A stretch of DNA of 12,486 nucleotides from an uncultured Clostridia bacterium (GCA_937892405.1 CALAFS010000235.1:1-12486); one strand, 5' to 3'; positions 1 to 6,219 are shown, counted from the stretch's first letter. The notes: generated from the letters alone by a model not told the origin. Made by a program: numbers and translations.

Positions 1-56
1 GTCCGAAGCAATCGGAACGCGATAACTCATTTTTTCAAGAAAATCAAAAAAATCCC

Positions 57-85
57 TTGACATTTTCGCCTCTCTCTGCTATAAT
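57..85 (+). promoter_or_regulatory. Promoter of tRNA-Ser
   Basis: Perfect consensus sigma-A type promoter: TTGACA at 57-62, 17-bp spacer, TATAAT at 80-85. The predicted start near 92 is only about seven bases before the mature tRNA end at 99, as expected for a short 5' leader removed by RNase P. Positions 1-56 hold only AT-rich sequence in which I see no gene. Confidence 0.92.
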
Positions 86-98
86 ATAGAGGTCGCAC

Positions 99-189
99 GG
101 AGAGATGGCCGAGTTGGTCTAAGGCGCACGACTGGAAATCGTGTAAACCCTAACCGGTTTCAAGGGTTCGAATCCCTTTCTCTCCGCCA
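99..189 (+). tRNA. tRNA-Ser (anticodon GGA)
   Basis: Full class II (long variable arm) serine tRNA. The acceptor strand GGAGAGA (99-105) pairs with TCTCTCC (179-185), followed by discriminator G186 and an encoded CCA (187-189). The anticodon stem CACGA/TCGTG (127-131/139-143) encloses loop CTGGAAA, giving anticodon GGA at 134-136, which reads UCC and UCU. The long variable arm follows (about 144-161), then the T-arm with GTTCGAATCCC at 166-176. It has its own promoter and terminator. The 3' part of the gene is duplicated twice downstream. Confidence 0.97.
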
Positions 190-229
190 AACATAAAAGA
201 ACCGTCCGAAGGGCGGTTCTTTTATGTTT
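189..229 (+). terminator. Terminator of tRNA-Ser (bidirectional hairpin)
   Basis: A 19-bp stem with a GAA loop (208-210). The GC core GAACCGTCC/GGGCGGTTC is flanked by AAACATAAAA on the left and TTTTATGTTT on the right, so it can act as an intrinsic terminator in both directions. The left arm begins on the last base of the tRNA CCA. Confidence 0.9.
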
Positions 230-388
230 CCCGATAAATCAGAGGGGATTCGAACGGGTGCGGAGTGAATGACAGCACAGTGTGCTGTCAGAGCGCACCC
301 TGACCGAGCGCGTAGTCCGCGCGAGAGCGAATCCCTTTCTCTCCGCCAAACATAAAAGAACCGTCCGAAGGGCGGTTCTTTTATGTTT
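230..388 (+). repeat. tRNA-tail repeat unit, copy 1 (with terminator)
   Basis: First tandem copy of a roughly 160-bp unit. Its right part (328-388) is identical over 61 bases to 169-229, that is, the tRNA T-arm 3' half, acceptor 3' strand, first bases of CCA and the whole terminator hairpin. Its left part carries GGGATTCGAAC (245-255), the exact reverse complement of the tRNA T-arm at 166-176, then a perfect palindrome with 10-bp arms around a central G (270-290), then a GCGCG/CGCGC hairpin near 306-322. GGGATTCG (245-252) can pair with CGAATCCC (328-335), so the unit can fold as one large structure. There is no complete second tRNA. Apparent open reading frames here are antisense-tRNA artefacts. 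Origin unknown: serial tRNA-tail duplication or remnants of elements inserted at the tRNA end are both possible. Confidence 0.85.
348..388. terminator. Duplicated bidirectional terminator hairpin
   Basis: Exact copy of the tRNA terminator hairpin inside repeat copy 1. Because the stem is flanked by A-rich and T-rich ends, it should also stop minus-strand transcription arriving from the AraC-family gene at 537-1385, for which no better terminator is visible. Confidence 0.7.
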
Positions 389-504
389 GGCGATAAAATC
401 AGAGGGGATTCGAACGGGGCGGTACTGAATGACAGCACAGTGTGCTGTCAGAGCGCACCCTGACCGAGCGCGCAGTTCGCGCGAGAGCGAATCCCTTTCT
501 CTCC
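389..504 (+). repeat. tRNA-tail repeat unit, copy 2 (truncated)
   Basis: Second copy, offset 160 bases from the first. It keeps the antisense T-arm block GGGATTCGAAC (405-415), the identical palindrome (430-450), the GCGCG/CGCGC hairpin (about 466-482) and the tRNA acceptor tail ending in CTCTCC (504). It stops there: the GCCA end and terminator hairpin are missing, and an A7 run follows (505-511). The segment from the palindrome to CTCTCC differs from copy 1 at only two bases, both in the loop of the GCGCG hairpin, while the stretch between the T-arm block and the palindrome is more diverged. From 505 to 536 I see only a weak GCC/GGC hairpin beside a T run on the minus strand. Confidence 0.8.
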
Positions 505-536
505 AAAAAAAGCGGAGCCAAACGGCAGGGGTTGTA

Positions 537-1385
537 TCAGGACAGACTTTGTTTTTGCTTTCTTGCGGCGAGAGGGGTGATCCCGAAATAGCGTTTATAG
601 TGTTTGATGAAGAGGGAGACATCGTGATATCCTACGCTCTCGGCAATCTCTCTGACCGACATGTTGCCGAAGTTGATATAGCGTTCCGCCTGAAGCATGC
701 GCAGCTGTGTACGGTACTCGGCGGGAGACATGCCCACCTTTTCTCTGAACAGCTTTCTGAACCATACGGGGGACACATAGGAGAGCGCGGCGATCTCTTC
801 CAAGGAGATGTCGGAATCATAATGCGCGTTCATGTAGTCAAGAGAGGAACGGATCGTTTCGAAATTTCCGATTGTGACTTTCTTTGAAAGCGCCTCGGAC
901 GGGCACGAGATTTTTCTTCCGATCGCCGAAAAGAGACGGAAAAACACGGCTTTCTTTTCTGCGGGGACGCTGTCCGCACGCTTGCACAAAGAAAGCTCCT
1001 TTCCGAACAGTGCGCGAATCTCCTCCGAACATTCAAAAAAGGCAATGCTGTCCGAAAGTCTCACGCGCTCCCCGTTGTAAAACAGCATATAGCACACGCC
1101 GACGGTACAGGCGTCTTCTTCCTCGGGAACAGTTCTGTGGAAGGTCACGAGATATTCACTCCCGGTCGGGAGATATACGACGGTGCCATCCTTCGCCGTC
1201 TTTGTACTTCCGTCGGGAAAGCGATAAATCGCCTCATATCCGTTTAACAGAATGAGAAGCTCTTCCCTTTTCGGTGAGCAGATGCAGGTATAGCGTGACA
1301 CATCCGTCCACTGCTGACGAAGACAACTTAAAATTTTACAGTCATAGTCGGAGCGATATAATACATCCAAAGAAATCGTTTTCAT
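537..1385 (-). CDS. AraC-family transcriptional regulator
   Basis: A 282-residue DNA-binding regulator of usual AraC-family length. The N-terminal half (about 30-130) has the strand-rich character of a cupin-like ligand-sensing domain, including an LLILLNGYEAIYRF stretch and a PTGSEYLV turn. The C-terminal 100 residues form the double helix-turn-helix: DISLEEIAALSYVSPVWFRKLFREKVGMSPAEYR, then VREIAESVGYHDVSLFIKHYKRYFGITP, both diagnostic. The gene is divergent from the hydrolase/transporter pair at 1523-3970, so those are the likely targets, with a sugar-type ligand as the inference. The start codon lies six bases after a perfect TATAAT and has no Shine-Dalgarno, which suggests a leaderless message. 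No other ATG lies near the domain start. The ligand cannot be told from sequence. Confidence 0.93.
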   Translation of the reverse strand: MKTISLDVLYRSDYDCKILSCLRQQWTDVSRYTCICSPKREELLILLNGYEAIYRFPDGSTKTAKDGTVVYLPTGSEYLVTFHRTVPEEEDACTVGVCYMLFYNGERVRLSDSIAFFECSEEIRALFGKELSLCKRADSVPAEKKAVFFRLFSAIGRKISCPSEALSKKVTIGNFETIRSSLDYMNAHYDSDISLEEIAALSYVSPVWFRKLFREKVGMSPAEYRTQLRMLQAERYINFGNMSVREIAESVGYHDVSLFIKHYKRYFGITPLAARKQKQSLS

Positions 1386-1391
1386 GGTTTC

Positions 1392-1420
1392 ATTATAACG
1401 AAGCGCGAATCAAAAGTCAA
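1392..1420 (-). promoter_or_regulatory. Promoter of the AraC-family gene
   Basis: Minus strand: TTGACT (1420-1415), 17-bp spacer, TATAAT (1397-1392). The -10 box ends six bases before the ATG at 1385, so the predicted transcription start falls on the A of the start codon. Confidence 0.8.
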
Positions 1421-1459
1421 GTGCTTTCGAAAAATCCTATTTTTATTTCGCTATATCCG

Positions 1460-1488
1460 TTGGATTTTCCGAGGGACTGTGTTAGAAT
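1460..1488 (+). promoter_or_regulatory. Candidate promoter of the hydrolase/transporter pair
   Basis: Weak -35 TTGGAT (1460-1465), 17-bp spacer, extended -10 TGT-TAGAAT (1480-1488). A poor -35 with a fair -10 is typical of activator-dependent promoters and fits control by the divergent AraC-family protein, whose site would lie in the roughly 40 bp between the two -35 boxes (1421-1459). No clear AraC half-site repeat is recognised there. Confidence 0.5.
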
Positions 1489-1522
1489 AGTATCGTCCGA
1501 TGGGACAACAAGGAGCAAATGA

Positions 1523-2992
1523 ATGATGGAACGATGTGAGCTGTGCAAATCCTGGCAGATCGTCTATACCCGATATGAAGGTGCGGAAAAACAAGCCGTC
1601 GCATTTCTCGGCGGCGAGCTATGTAAATACCTTGCCCGTATTCCCGATGTATACACACTGTTCGTGGTGCCGTGCGTGAAGACAGGCGAAGAAGCTCCCG
1701 ACAAAAACTCGATCGTGGTGTCGACTTACGGGGAAAGCCCTTTCGTACGGGAGCATGTGACGGAGGAAGAAATCCCGGCGTGCGGATGGCTGATCAAGAC
1801 CTTCAAGCTTCCGCTGTCAACGGGTGAAGGAACCAAACAACAGATTCTCATCACCGCGAAAAAGCGGGAAAATCTGTTTTTCGCGGCGGCATCCTTTATC
1901 GACGATTTTATGGTAACATACGCGCCGCTTTCCGGCTGGCTCAAAATGCCGAGCAAATTCTTTGAAAGCGAGATCGCGGACAACACGGCAGTTTTTGAAC
2001 CGAAGGTTGAGACGCGCAGTATTTTCACATGGGGGCACCCGATCAACGATTACAGAGAGTATATCCGCAATGCCGCGAGGCTGAAGATCAACCGCATCAT
2101 TCTCTGGAACGATTTTGTCCCCGTCAATGCCCGGGAGATCGTAGATTACGCCCATGAGTTCGGTATGCGGATTCTGTGGGGCTTTGAATGGGGCTGGGGC
2201 GTTCACTCCAGTGCGCACATCCGCTCGATCGACGATGAATTTCTGAATACGCTGAAGGGACAGATCCTCGACAGATTCTATAAAGAATATCAAGCCGTCG
2301 CGGAAGACGGTATCTATTTTCAGTCTTTTACCGAGACTGCGGCAGACAATATCGGCGGCAGACGGATCTCGGAAGCCGTGGTAAAGCTCGTGAACGATGT
2401 AAGCGCCGAGCTCCTCGAAAAGAATCCAGAGCTGAAGATCGTGTTCGGGCTTCACGCAAGCAGCGTCCTCTCACACCTTTCGGACATCGAAAAGACCGAT
2501 CCGAGGGTCGAGATCCTGTGGGAGGACTTCGGAGCGTTCCCCTCTTATTATTTACCGGGCGAAAACGCGGCAGAGACCGAAAAATTAAAAGAAACGACGA
2601 AAAGAATCCTCGCTTTGCGCGGAGGGAAAAATCTCGGATTTTTATTCAAGGGGTTTCTGGTGCTTGACTGGGAGAGATTTGAAAATCAACAGGGACCGTA
2701 TCTTCTCGGCGAGAACGCACGGGAGGTCACACGGAGCGATCACGCCTTGCGAAAAGGTGCGTGGCGGGTATTTCAGGCAGGATGGATCACATACGGAGAA
2801 AACGCCTTAAAGATCGCACGGCAAATTTACGAGGCGACGGACGGCAAGGTCGAGATCGGAATGGCAGGCTGTTTTGACGGCGGAATGTGGGCGGCAGAGG
2901 CACTTTGCGCAGAGATCATCGCCGATCCCTCCCGTGAATACCGGGATCTCCTGTCGCACACGCTCGCGAAATCCGGCATCACCTTTGCCTGA
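1523..2992 (+). CDS. Putative glycoside-hydrolase-like TIM-barrel protein
   Basis: A 489-residue protein with no signal peptide or membrane segment, so cytoplasmic. Residues about 10-160 form an alpha/beta domain like the N-terminal domain of GH20/GH67-type enzymes (ILITAKKRENLFFAAASFIDDF). From about 165 the pattern is a TIM barrel: TRSIFTWGHPINDYREYI, strand RIILWND, strand MRILWGFEWGWG, DGIYFQSFTET, KIVFGLHASS, EILWEDFGAFP. Glu271 (FTET) and Glu334/Asp335 (WEDF) are candidate catalytic acids by placement at strand ends; this is inference. The start is ATG 1523 with AGGAG at 1511-1515, seven bases upstream; a second ATG follows at once. It is followed after nine bases by a transporter gene, suggesting a sugar-uptake and cleavage pair under the divergent AraC-family regulator. 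I cannot assign the GH family or substrate, and a non-catalytic role is not excluded. Confidence 0.7.
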   Translation: MMERCELCKSWQIVYTRYEGAEKQAVAFLGGELCKYLARIPDVYTLFVVPCVKTGEEAPDKNSIVVSTYGESPFVREHVTEEEIPACGWLIKTFKLPLSTGEGTKQQILITAKKRENLFFAAASFIDDFMVTYAPLSGWLKMPSKFFESEIADNTAVFEPKVETRSIFTWGHPINDYREYIRNAARLKINRIILWNDFVPVNAREIVDYAHEFGMRILWGFEWGWGVHSSAHIRSIDDEFLNTLKGQILDRFYKEYQAVAEDGIYFQSFTETAADNIGGRRISEAVVKLVNDVSAELLEKNPELKIVFGLHASSVLSHLSDIEKTDPRVEILWEDFGAFPSYYLPGENAAETEKLKETTKRILALRGGKNLGFLFKGFLVLDWERFENQQGPYLLGENAREVTRSDHALRKGAWRVFQAGWITYGENALKIARQIYEATDGKVEIGMAGCFDGGMWAAEALCAEIIADPSREYRDLLSHTLAKSGITFA

Positions 2993-3001
2993 CGACACAC
3001 G

Positions 3002-3970
3002 GTGCAGAAAGTGGGATATGTATTTTTATTGATCGCAGGTCTTGCGGGAATTTCCAAGGTCGTCGCGATGAAGAGCTGCGGCAAGGTATGTCCCGGCGAA
3101 TACAACAGTGTGCGCATCAACGCGTTCAGAGCGGCGATCTGCCTTGCCGTGAGTGCCGTGATCTTTGCGGTCGGCGGGGCGAATGTCGAATGGAACGGCT
3201 CGTGGATATGGCTCCTCTCCGGAATTTCAAACGCGATCATGATGTTCGCGTGGGTGCTGTGCGCGGAGAAAATGGGACTTGTCTTTCTGGAAGCCTTCTG
3301 CATGGTCGGATCGGTTGCGATTCCCCTCTTTCTCGCTCCTTTGCTTTTTGACGGAGAGACCGTAAGTATCCCGCAGTGGGCGGGGGTGCTTTGCCTATTG
3401 ATCGCGCTCCGGTTTCTCTTCGCGAAGAAAAATGAAAAGGCGCCCGCAGATGGTGCGGAAGCGTCCTTCGCCGCCCGCGGAACGGAGGAAGCCAAAGGTG
3501 CACTCAAAAGAAGTCTTCAGACCGTATGGATCTATATTCTATTGCTAATCCTGTCCAATGCGGGAATGAGCATAACGCAAAAACTCTATCCCGTCCGTAT
3601 CGGCAAGGAATATACCGCGTTCTTTAACCTCATGACCTTTGCTGTTGTCTTTCTTTGCTTTGCCGTCGTGATGATCTTTGAAAAAGCGGTGCACGGCAGG
3701 AACATTCTTCCCGAAAACGCCGCCTCGGGAAAGAAGCTCGCCGTGCTGATCTCACTCGCCGCGGTAATGATCTATATCTATTCCTATTTTTCCACATTGG
3801 CGGCGGGAGAATTGCCTTCTGCCGTATATTATCCCCTCATTCGCGGCATCGGAATGCTTTTGACCGTTCTTTGCGACACGCTGATATTCAAACAGAAGAT
3901 AACGAAAAATATCCTGATCGGTCTGATCTTTATCTTCGCTTCTATCCTTCTGACGAATCTTTCGGTGTAA
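3002..3970 (+). CDS. DMT-superfamily (EamA-like) transporter
   Basis: A 322-residue integral membrane protein with about ten hydrophobic segments in two halves of five, the usual layout of drug/metabolite transporters. The halves are joined by a charged linker at about 142-170. The end LPSAVYYPLIRGIGMLLTVLCDTLIFKQKIT followed by a last hydrophobic helix is typical of the EamA C-terminal half. The start is taken as GTG 3002, nine bases after the upstream stop; there is no good Shine-Dalgarno, so translation is probably coupled to the hydrolase gene (an in-frame GTG at 3011 is an alternative). Substrate unknown; the neighbour suggests a sugar or sugar acid. A strong terminator follows eight bases after the stop. 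Confidence 0.83.
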   Translation: MQKVGYVFLLIAGLAGISKVVAMKSCGKVCPGEYNSVRINAFRAAICLAVSAVIFAVGGANVEWNGSWIWLLSGISNAIMMFAWVLCAEKMGLVFLEAFCMVGSVAIPLFLAPLLFDGETVSIPQWAGVLCLLIALRFLFAKKNEKAPADGAEASFAARGTEEAKGALKRSLQTVWIYILLLILSNAGMSITQKLYPVRIGKEYTAFFNLMTFAVVFLCFAVVMIFEKAVHGRNILPENAASGKKLAVLISLAAVMIYIYSYFSTLAAGELPSAVYYPLIRGIGMLLTVLCDTLIFKQKITKNILIGLIFIFASILLTNLSV

Positions 3971-3978
3971 TTCTTATC

Positions 3979-4008
3979 AAAAAAGCCGCCCTCCCGGGCG
4001 GCTTTTTT
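3979..4008. terminator. Bidirectional terminator between convergent operons
   Basis: A6, stem GCCGCCC (3985-3991), loop TCCC, stem GGGCGGC (3996-4002), T6. It works in both directions and closes the hydrolase/transporter operon (+) and the XRE operon (-, last stop at 4021). Confidence 0.93.
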
Positions 4009-4020
4009 GATGGGCGAGGA

Positions 4021-4371
4021 TCACTCGATAAAAAGCTGTTTCTTTTTCCCTTTCTTGTCACGCGGCCACTCACGGATACGGGCGATATAATCGAGGTTGA
4101 TCGCCTCAATACCGTCCGCGCGTTCCACGATGATGCCGCCGTCTGTGACCTCTTTCACCTTACCTTTGACGGGAGATTCGCTTCCCGCCAAAGTATAAAT
4201 CATACATTCTTTTCCGATAAACTGCTTTGCCAGCTCTTTCATGGGTGTATTCTCCTTCTTTTGTTTTTTTCGTTTCAAAATATGTCCGATAACGGCAATC
4301 TTCCTTTCCCGTCGCTGTAATATGAAAACAAAAACGAGAAACAGAAGAACCAACCAAGTAAAATTCTGCAT
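4021..4371 (-). CDS. Small membrane-anchored protein, unknown function
   Basis: The long form has 116 residues: one N-terminal membrane helix (about 4-19), a very basic linker (RRERK, KRKKQKK), and a compact domain from Met44 with KQFIGKECMIYTL, GKVKEVTDGGIIVERADG and EAINLDYIARIREWP, ending in a Lys-rich tail. The domain looks like a small all-beta fold and resembles short conserved Clostridia proteins of unknown function (possibly the DUF6897 type, not certain). Two starts are well supported: ATG 4371 with GGGAGAAG just upstream, and ATG 4242 (Met44) with AAGGAG at 4257-4252, which would give a soluble 73-residue form. It is last in the operon, 41 bases after the DUF3169-like gene, and ends at the terminator at 3979-4008. 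Confidence 0.75.
   Translation of the reverse strand: MQNFTWLVLLFLVFVFILQRRERKIAVIGHILKRKKQKKENTPMKELAKQFIGKECMIYTLAGSESPVKGKVKEVTDGGIIVERADGIEAINLDYIARIREWPRDKKGKKKQLFIE
4252..4257 (-). promoter_or_regulatory. Internal ribosome binding site for the 73-residue form
   Basis: AAGGAG on the minus strand, nine bases before the in-frame ATG at 4242-4240. It is stronger than the site before ATG 4371 and begins exactly where the conserved-looking domain starts, so it may be the main or a second start. Confidence 0.55.
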
Positions 4372-4412
4372 TTTCTTCTCCCTGCGACGGCGATAGTTTT
4401 CACCGACTGCCC

Positions 4413-5210
4413 CTAACGGATTTTCGTTCCGGCTTTGTTATATTTCATCGCTTCTTTGCAATATACCGACTGATTGACAATCCAGACAAAACACACCGAA
4501 AAGGACGGCAAAAAGCCGATGTCAAAGATCAGCGCGCAAACCGCGAGCACACCGGCAAGCACCGAGCAAGCCTTCGAGGTGGCGGTATAGGCTTTATACG
4601 CGCATTTACCGATCATGATCTTCTCTGCCTCGTCACAACTGTCAAACCATTTCTTCTGAAATTTCAGATCGTAAACGGACGCTTCCTTTTCGGGATTCAT
4701 GCGTTTTGTGGTATCGACGCATTTCTGCCCGATGAAAATTGTTTCAAAGATGACAGCGAACATACAAACAATGGCGACAAAGAAGAACGCGGTCCTTGTC
4801 TTGTCTTCAAAAATGGCGAACCCGCCCGAATAGGACGCCGCAATCAAAAAGTAAGCGAGAATGAACGCCACATTGGAGATCCAGAGCGCCAGCGAAAGTT
4901 TTTTATCGACTGCCGCGTAGATCTCTTCATTCTCCCCGTCCCATGTGTCTGCCTGTCTTTTTGCGCTCCGGTAGATCGGCACACAGACGAGCGGCAGTGC
5001 GATCACGATCGCAAGCATTGCCCACGGGGCGATATATGTGCCGAAAAATGCCCCCGCACCTTTGAGTCCGCCGGTCAATGCGTCAAGACCATACCACGAG
5101 GCGAGAAAACCGCCTGTAAAGCCCACGATCACACAAATGCCGATGGCGATAAGAAATTTCGGCATTGCTTTCCGATTGGCGGATCTGATTTCATCATTTT
5201 GCATTTTCAT
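4413..5210 (-). CDS. DUF3169-like multi-pass membrane protein
   Basis: A 265-residue membrane protein with six or so hydrophobic segments (about 18-39, 58-80, 108-127, 136-158, 210-228, 230-246). A polar loop with ADTWDGENEEIYAAVDKKLSLAL and a KRMNPEKEASVYDLKFQKKWFDSCDEAE stretch lie between them. The spacing and the W-x-G-x-N-E-E motif match what I know of DUF3169 proteins, which usually sit next to an XRE regulator as here. Function unknown. The start ATG 5210 has AGGAGG nine bases upstream and overlaps the end of the XRE gene by 17 bases, so translation is probably coupled; ATG 5204 is an alternative. Confidence 0.75.
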   Translation of the reverse strand: MKMQNDEIRSANRKAMPKFLIAIGICVIVGFTGGFLASWYGLDALTGGLKGAGAFFGTYIAPWAMLAIVIALPLVCVPIYRSAKRQADTWDGENEEIYAAVDKKLSLALWISNVAFILAYFLIAASYSGGFAIFEDKTRTAFFFVAIVCMFAVIFETIFIGQKCVDTTKRMNPEKEASVYDLKFQKKWFDSCDEAEKIMIGKCAYKAYTATSKACSVLAGVLAVCALIFDIGFLPSFSVCFVWIVNQSVYCKEAMKYNKAGTKIR

Positions 5211-5418
5211 TTTCCGTTTCCTCCTGCAAATAAAAAATGTCTTCTACCGAGACGCCGCATACCTTGGCAATGGTCAGTGCAAGGTTGACAGAGGGTGAAT
5301 AATCCCCTCGTTCGATCAGACTGATCGTCTGCCGCGACACCCCGCACAGCTGTCCCATCTCCTGCTGGTTGACATTCAGCGCGGCTCTGCGTTCCTTCAA
5401 CCGATTGCGCAATATCAT
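5194..5418 (-). CDS. XRE-family HTH regulator
   Basis: A 74-residue single-domain repressor type. The helix-turn-helix covers about residues 5-60, with RNRLKERRAALNVNQQEMGQL, the recognition helix VSRQTISLIERGDYSPS and NLALTIAKVCGVSVEDIF, typical of the short Cro/CI-like regulators found beside membrane proteins in Firmicutes. The ATG at 5418 is chosen because AAGGAGG lies five to six bases before it; a longer reading to 5469 would start within the operator region. It is first gene of an operon with the DUF3169-like and small membrane proteins. Six TTGTC half-sites in its promoter suggest autoregulation. Confidence 0.92.
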   Translation of the reverse strand: MILRNRLKERRAALNVNQQEMGQLCGVSRQTISLIERGDYSPSVNLALTIAKVCGVSVEDIFYLQEETENENAK

Positions 5419-5430
5419 AGCATCCTCCTT

Positions 5431-5501
5431 GACAATTATGTTTGTCCAAATGACAAATATCTTTGTCAATATGTATTATACTCTTGTCAATTCGATTTGT
5501 C
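5431..5501. promoter_or_regulatory. Phased TTGTC half-site array (probable XRE operator)
   Basis: Half-sites GACAA/TTGTC begin at 5431, 5442, 5452, 5463, 5484 and 5497. The first four alternate in orientation with 10-11 base steps, forming overlapping inverted repeats such as GACAAATATCTTTGTC (5452-5467); the next lies 21 bases on. Two half-sites overlap the -35 box and spacer of the promoter. Confidence 0.65.
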
Positions 5502-5503
5502 AA
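5475..5503 (-). promoter_or_regulatory. Promoter of the XRE operon
   Basis: Minus strand: TTGACA (5503-5498), 17-bp spacer, TATAAT (5480-5475), a perfect consensus. The predicted start near 5468 gives a leader of about 50 bases that carries the four alternating operator half-sites. Confidence 0.9.
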
Positions 5504-5548
5504 GAGGGCGAAACAAATTTTTTCGATTTTTCAAAAGACATATTCTGC

Positions 5549-5593
5549 CGCATAGAAAAAACGCGCCGTTTTGCGGCGCGTTTTTTCTATGCG
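5549..5593 (-). terminator. Terminator of the TetR operon
   Basis: A perfect 20-bp stem around the loop TTTTG (5569-5573), with a GCGCCG core and A6/T6 flanks, so possibly bidirectional. The TAG stop of the DUF998-like gene (5589-5587) lies inside the stem. Confidence 0.9.
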
Positions 5594-6219
5594 AGTTTTT
5601 CAAAGAACAGATGAAGACCGAGTGCCGCGTTGAACCCCGTGGCGGCGAAAACGCTGAAGCGTTCGACAACGCCGAAGTACGCGGAGGGTACAAGGTTCAA
5701 TCCCATGGCGCCGACAAGCATCATGAGGAGGGCGACCGCCGCGCAGATGCCGTAGGAGCGACATTCCTTCGAGCGGATTCCCGCGATGATGATAACGGTC
5801 AGAGAAGTGATCGAAAGCGCGACAACAAGAACCGTCGTCAGAATGTGCATGAAATCCTGTCCCGTGCCGGCATAGCCGCTGTCACTCAGAGGAAACATGC
5901 GATAACCTACCGCCGACACCCATTCCATCGCGGCAAAAAGGTAAATACCGACACGAAGAAGCTTTGTCTTTCTTCCCTGTACGCCAACGCACACCATCAT
6001 GACGCAAAGAACTTCGCATACATTATAAATAGCGCTCAGGCGGTTCCAAAGAGAGAGGGACGGCGCATTCGCCGCGCTCAGATCGCTGACCGCCTGCGAA
6101 AGCCAGTCGTATCCGGGATACGCAAGGGGTGAAAAGACAACCGCCGCCGTATAGGACAGTAAACTCAGCACACCAAGCAGACCGCAAACATTCAGAAATG
6201 TCTTTTTTCCCTGTTTCAT
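5587..6219 (-). CDS. DUF998-like membrane protein
   Basis: A 210-residue integral membrane protein with about six hydrophobic helices. The sequence near residues 30-55, SPLAYPGYDWLSQAVSDLSAANAP, is the typical first loop of DUF998 proteins (a P-Y-x-x-LSQxxSxLS/A signature), and MEWVSAVGYRMFPLSD with a following HILTT is the second conserved loop. Function is unknown for most members. The start ATG 6219 is chosen over an upstream in-frame ATG because AAGGAGG lies about eight bases before it, and because it overlaps the TetR stop as ATGA, implying coupled translation. The 3' end is embedded in its terminator. Confidence 0.82.
   Translation of the reverse strand: MKQGKKTFLNVCGLLGVLSLLSYTAAVVFSPLAYPGYDWLSQAVSDLSAANAPSLSLWNRLSAIYNVCEVLCVMMVCVGVQGRKTKLLRVGIYLFAAMEWVSAVGYRMFPLSDSGYAGTGQDFMHILTTVLVVALSITSLTVIIIAGIRSKECRSYGICAAVALLMMLVGAMGLNLVPSAYFGVVERFSVFAATGFNAALGLHLFFEKLA

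Noticed and set aside
290..345. A second tRNA gene in the repeat copies
   Set aside because: Only the 3' T-arm/acceptor part is present; no D-arm, anticodon arm or 5' acceptor strand.
230..504. CRISPR array
   Set aside because: Units are about 160 bp with two partial copies and internal palindromes; no short repeats with unique spacers and no cas genes.
160..622. Minus-strand and plus-strand open frames over the tRNA repeats, with RERDS/RERDSNP motifs
   Set aside because: These are translations of the antisense tRNA T-arm and repeat DNA, a known source of false protein entries; no ribosome binding sites.
5419..5469. N-terminal extension of the XRE regulator to ATG 5469
   Set aside because: It crosses the operator half-sites, while ATG 5418 has a near-perfect ribosome binding site at proper spacing.
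5194..5503. Toxin-antitoxin or defence pair made by the XRE gene and its neighbour
   Set aside because: The partner is a 265-residue multi-pass membrane protein of DUF3169 type, not a toxin-like protein; the pairing is a common regulator/membrane protein operon.
5497..6132. Plus-strand frame of 211 residues opposite the DUF998-like gene
   Set aside because: Charged, compositionally odd translation antisense to a clear membrane protein; no start signals.
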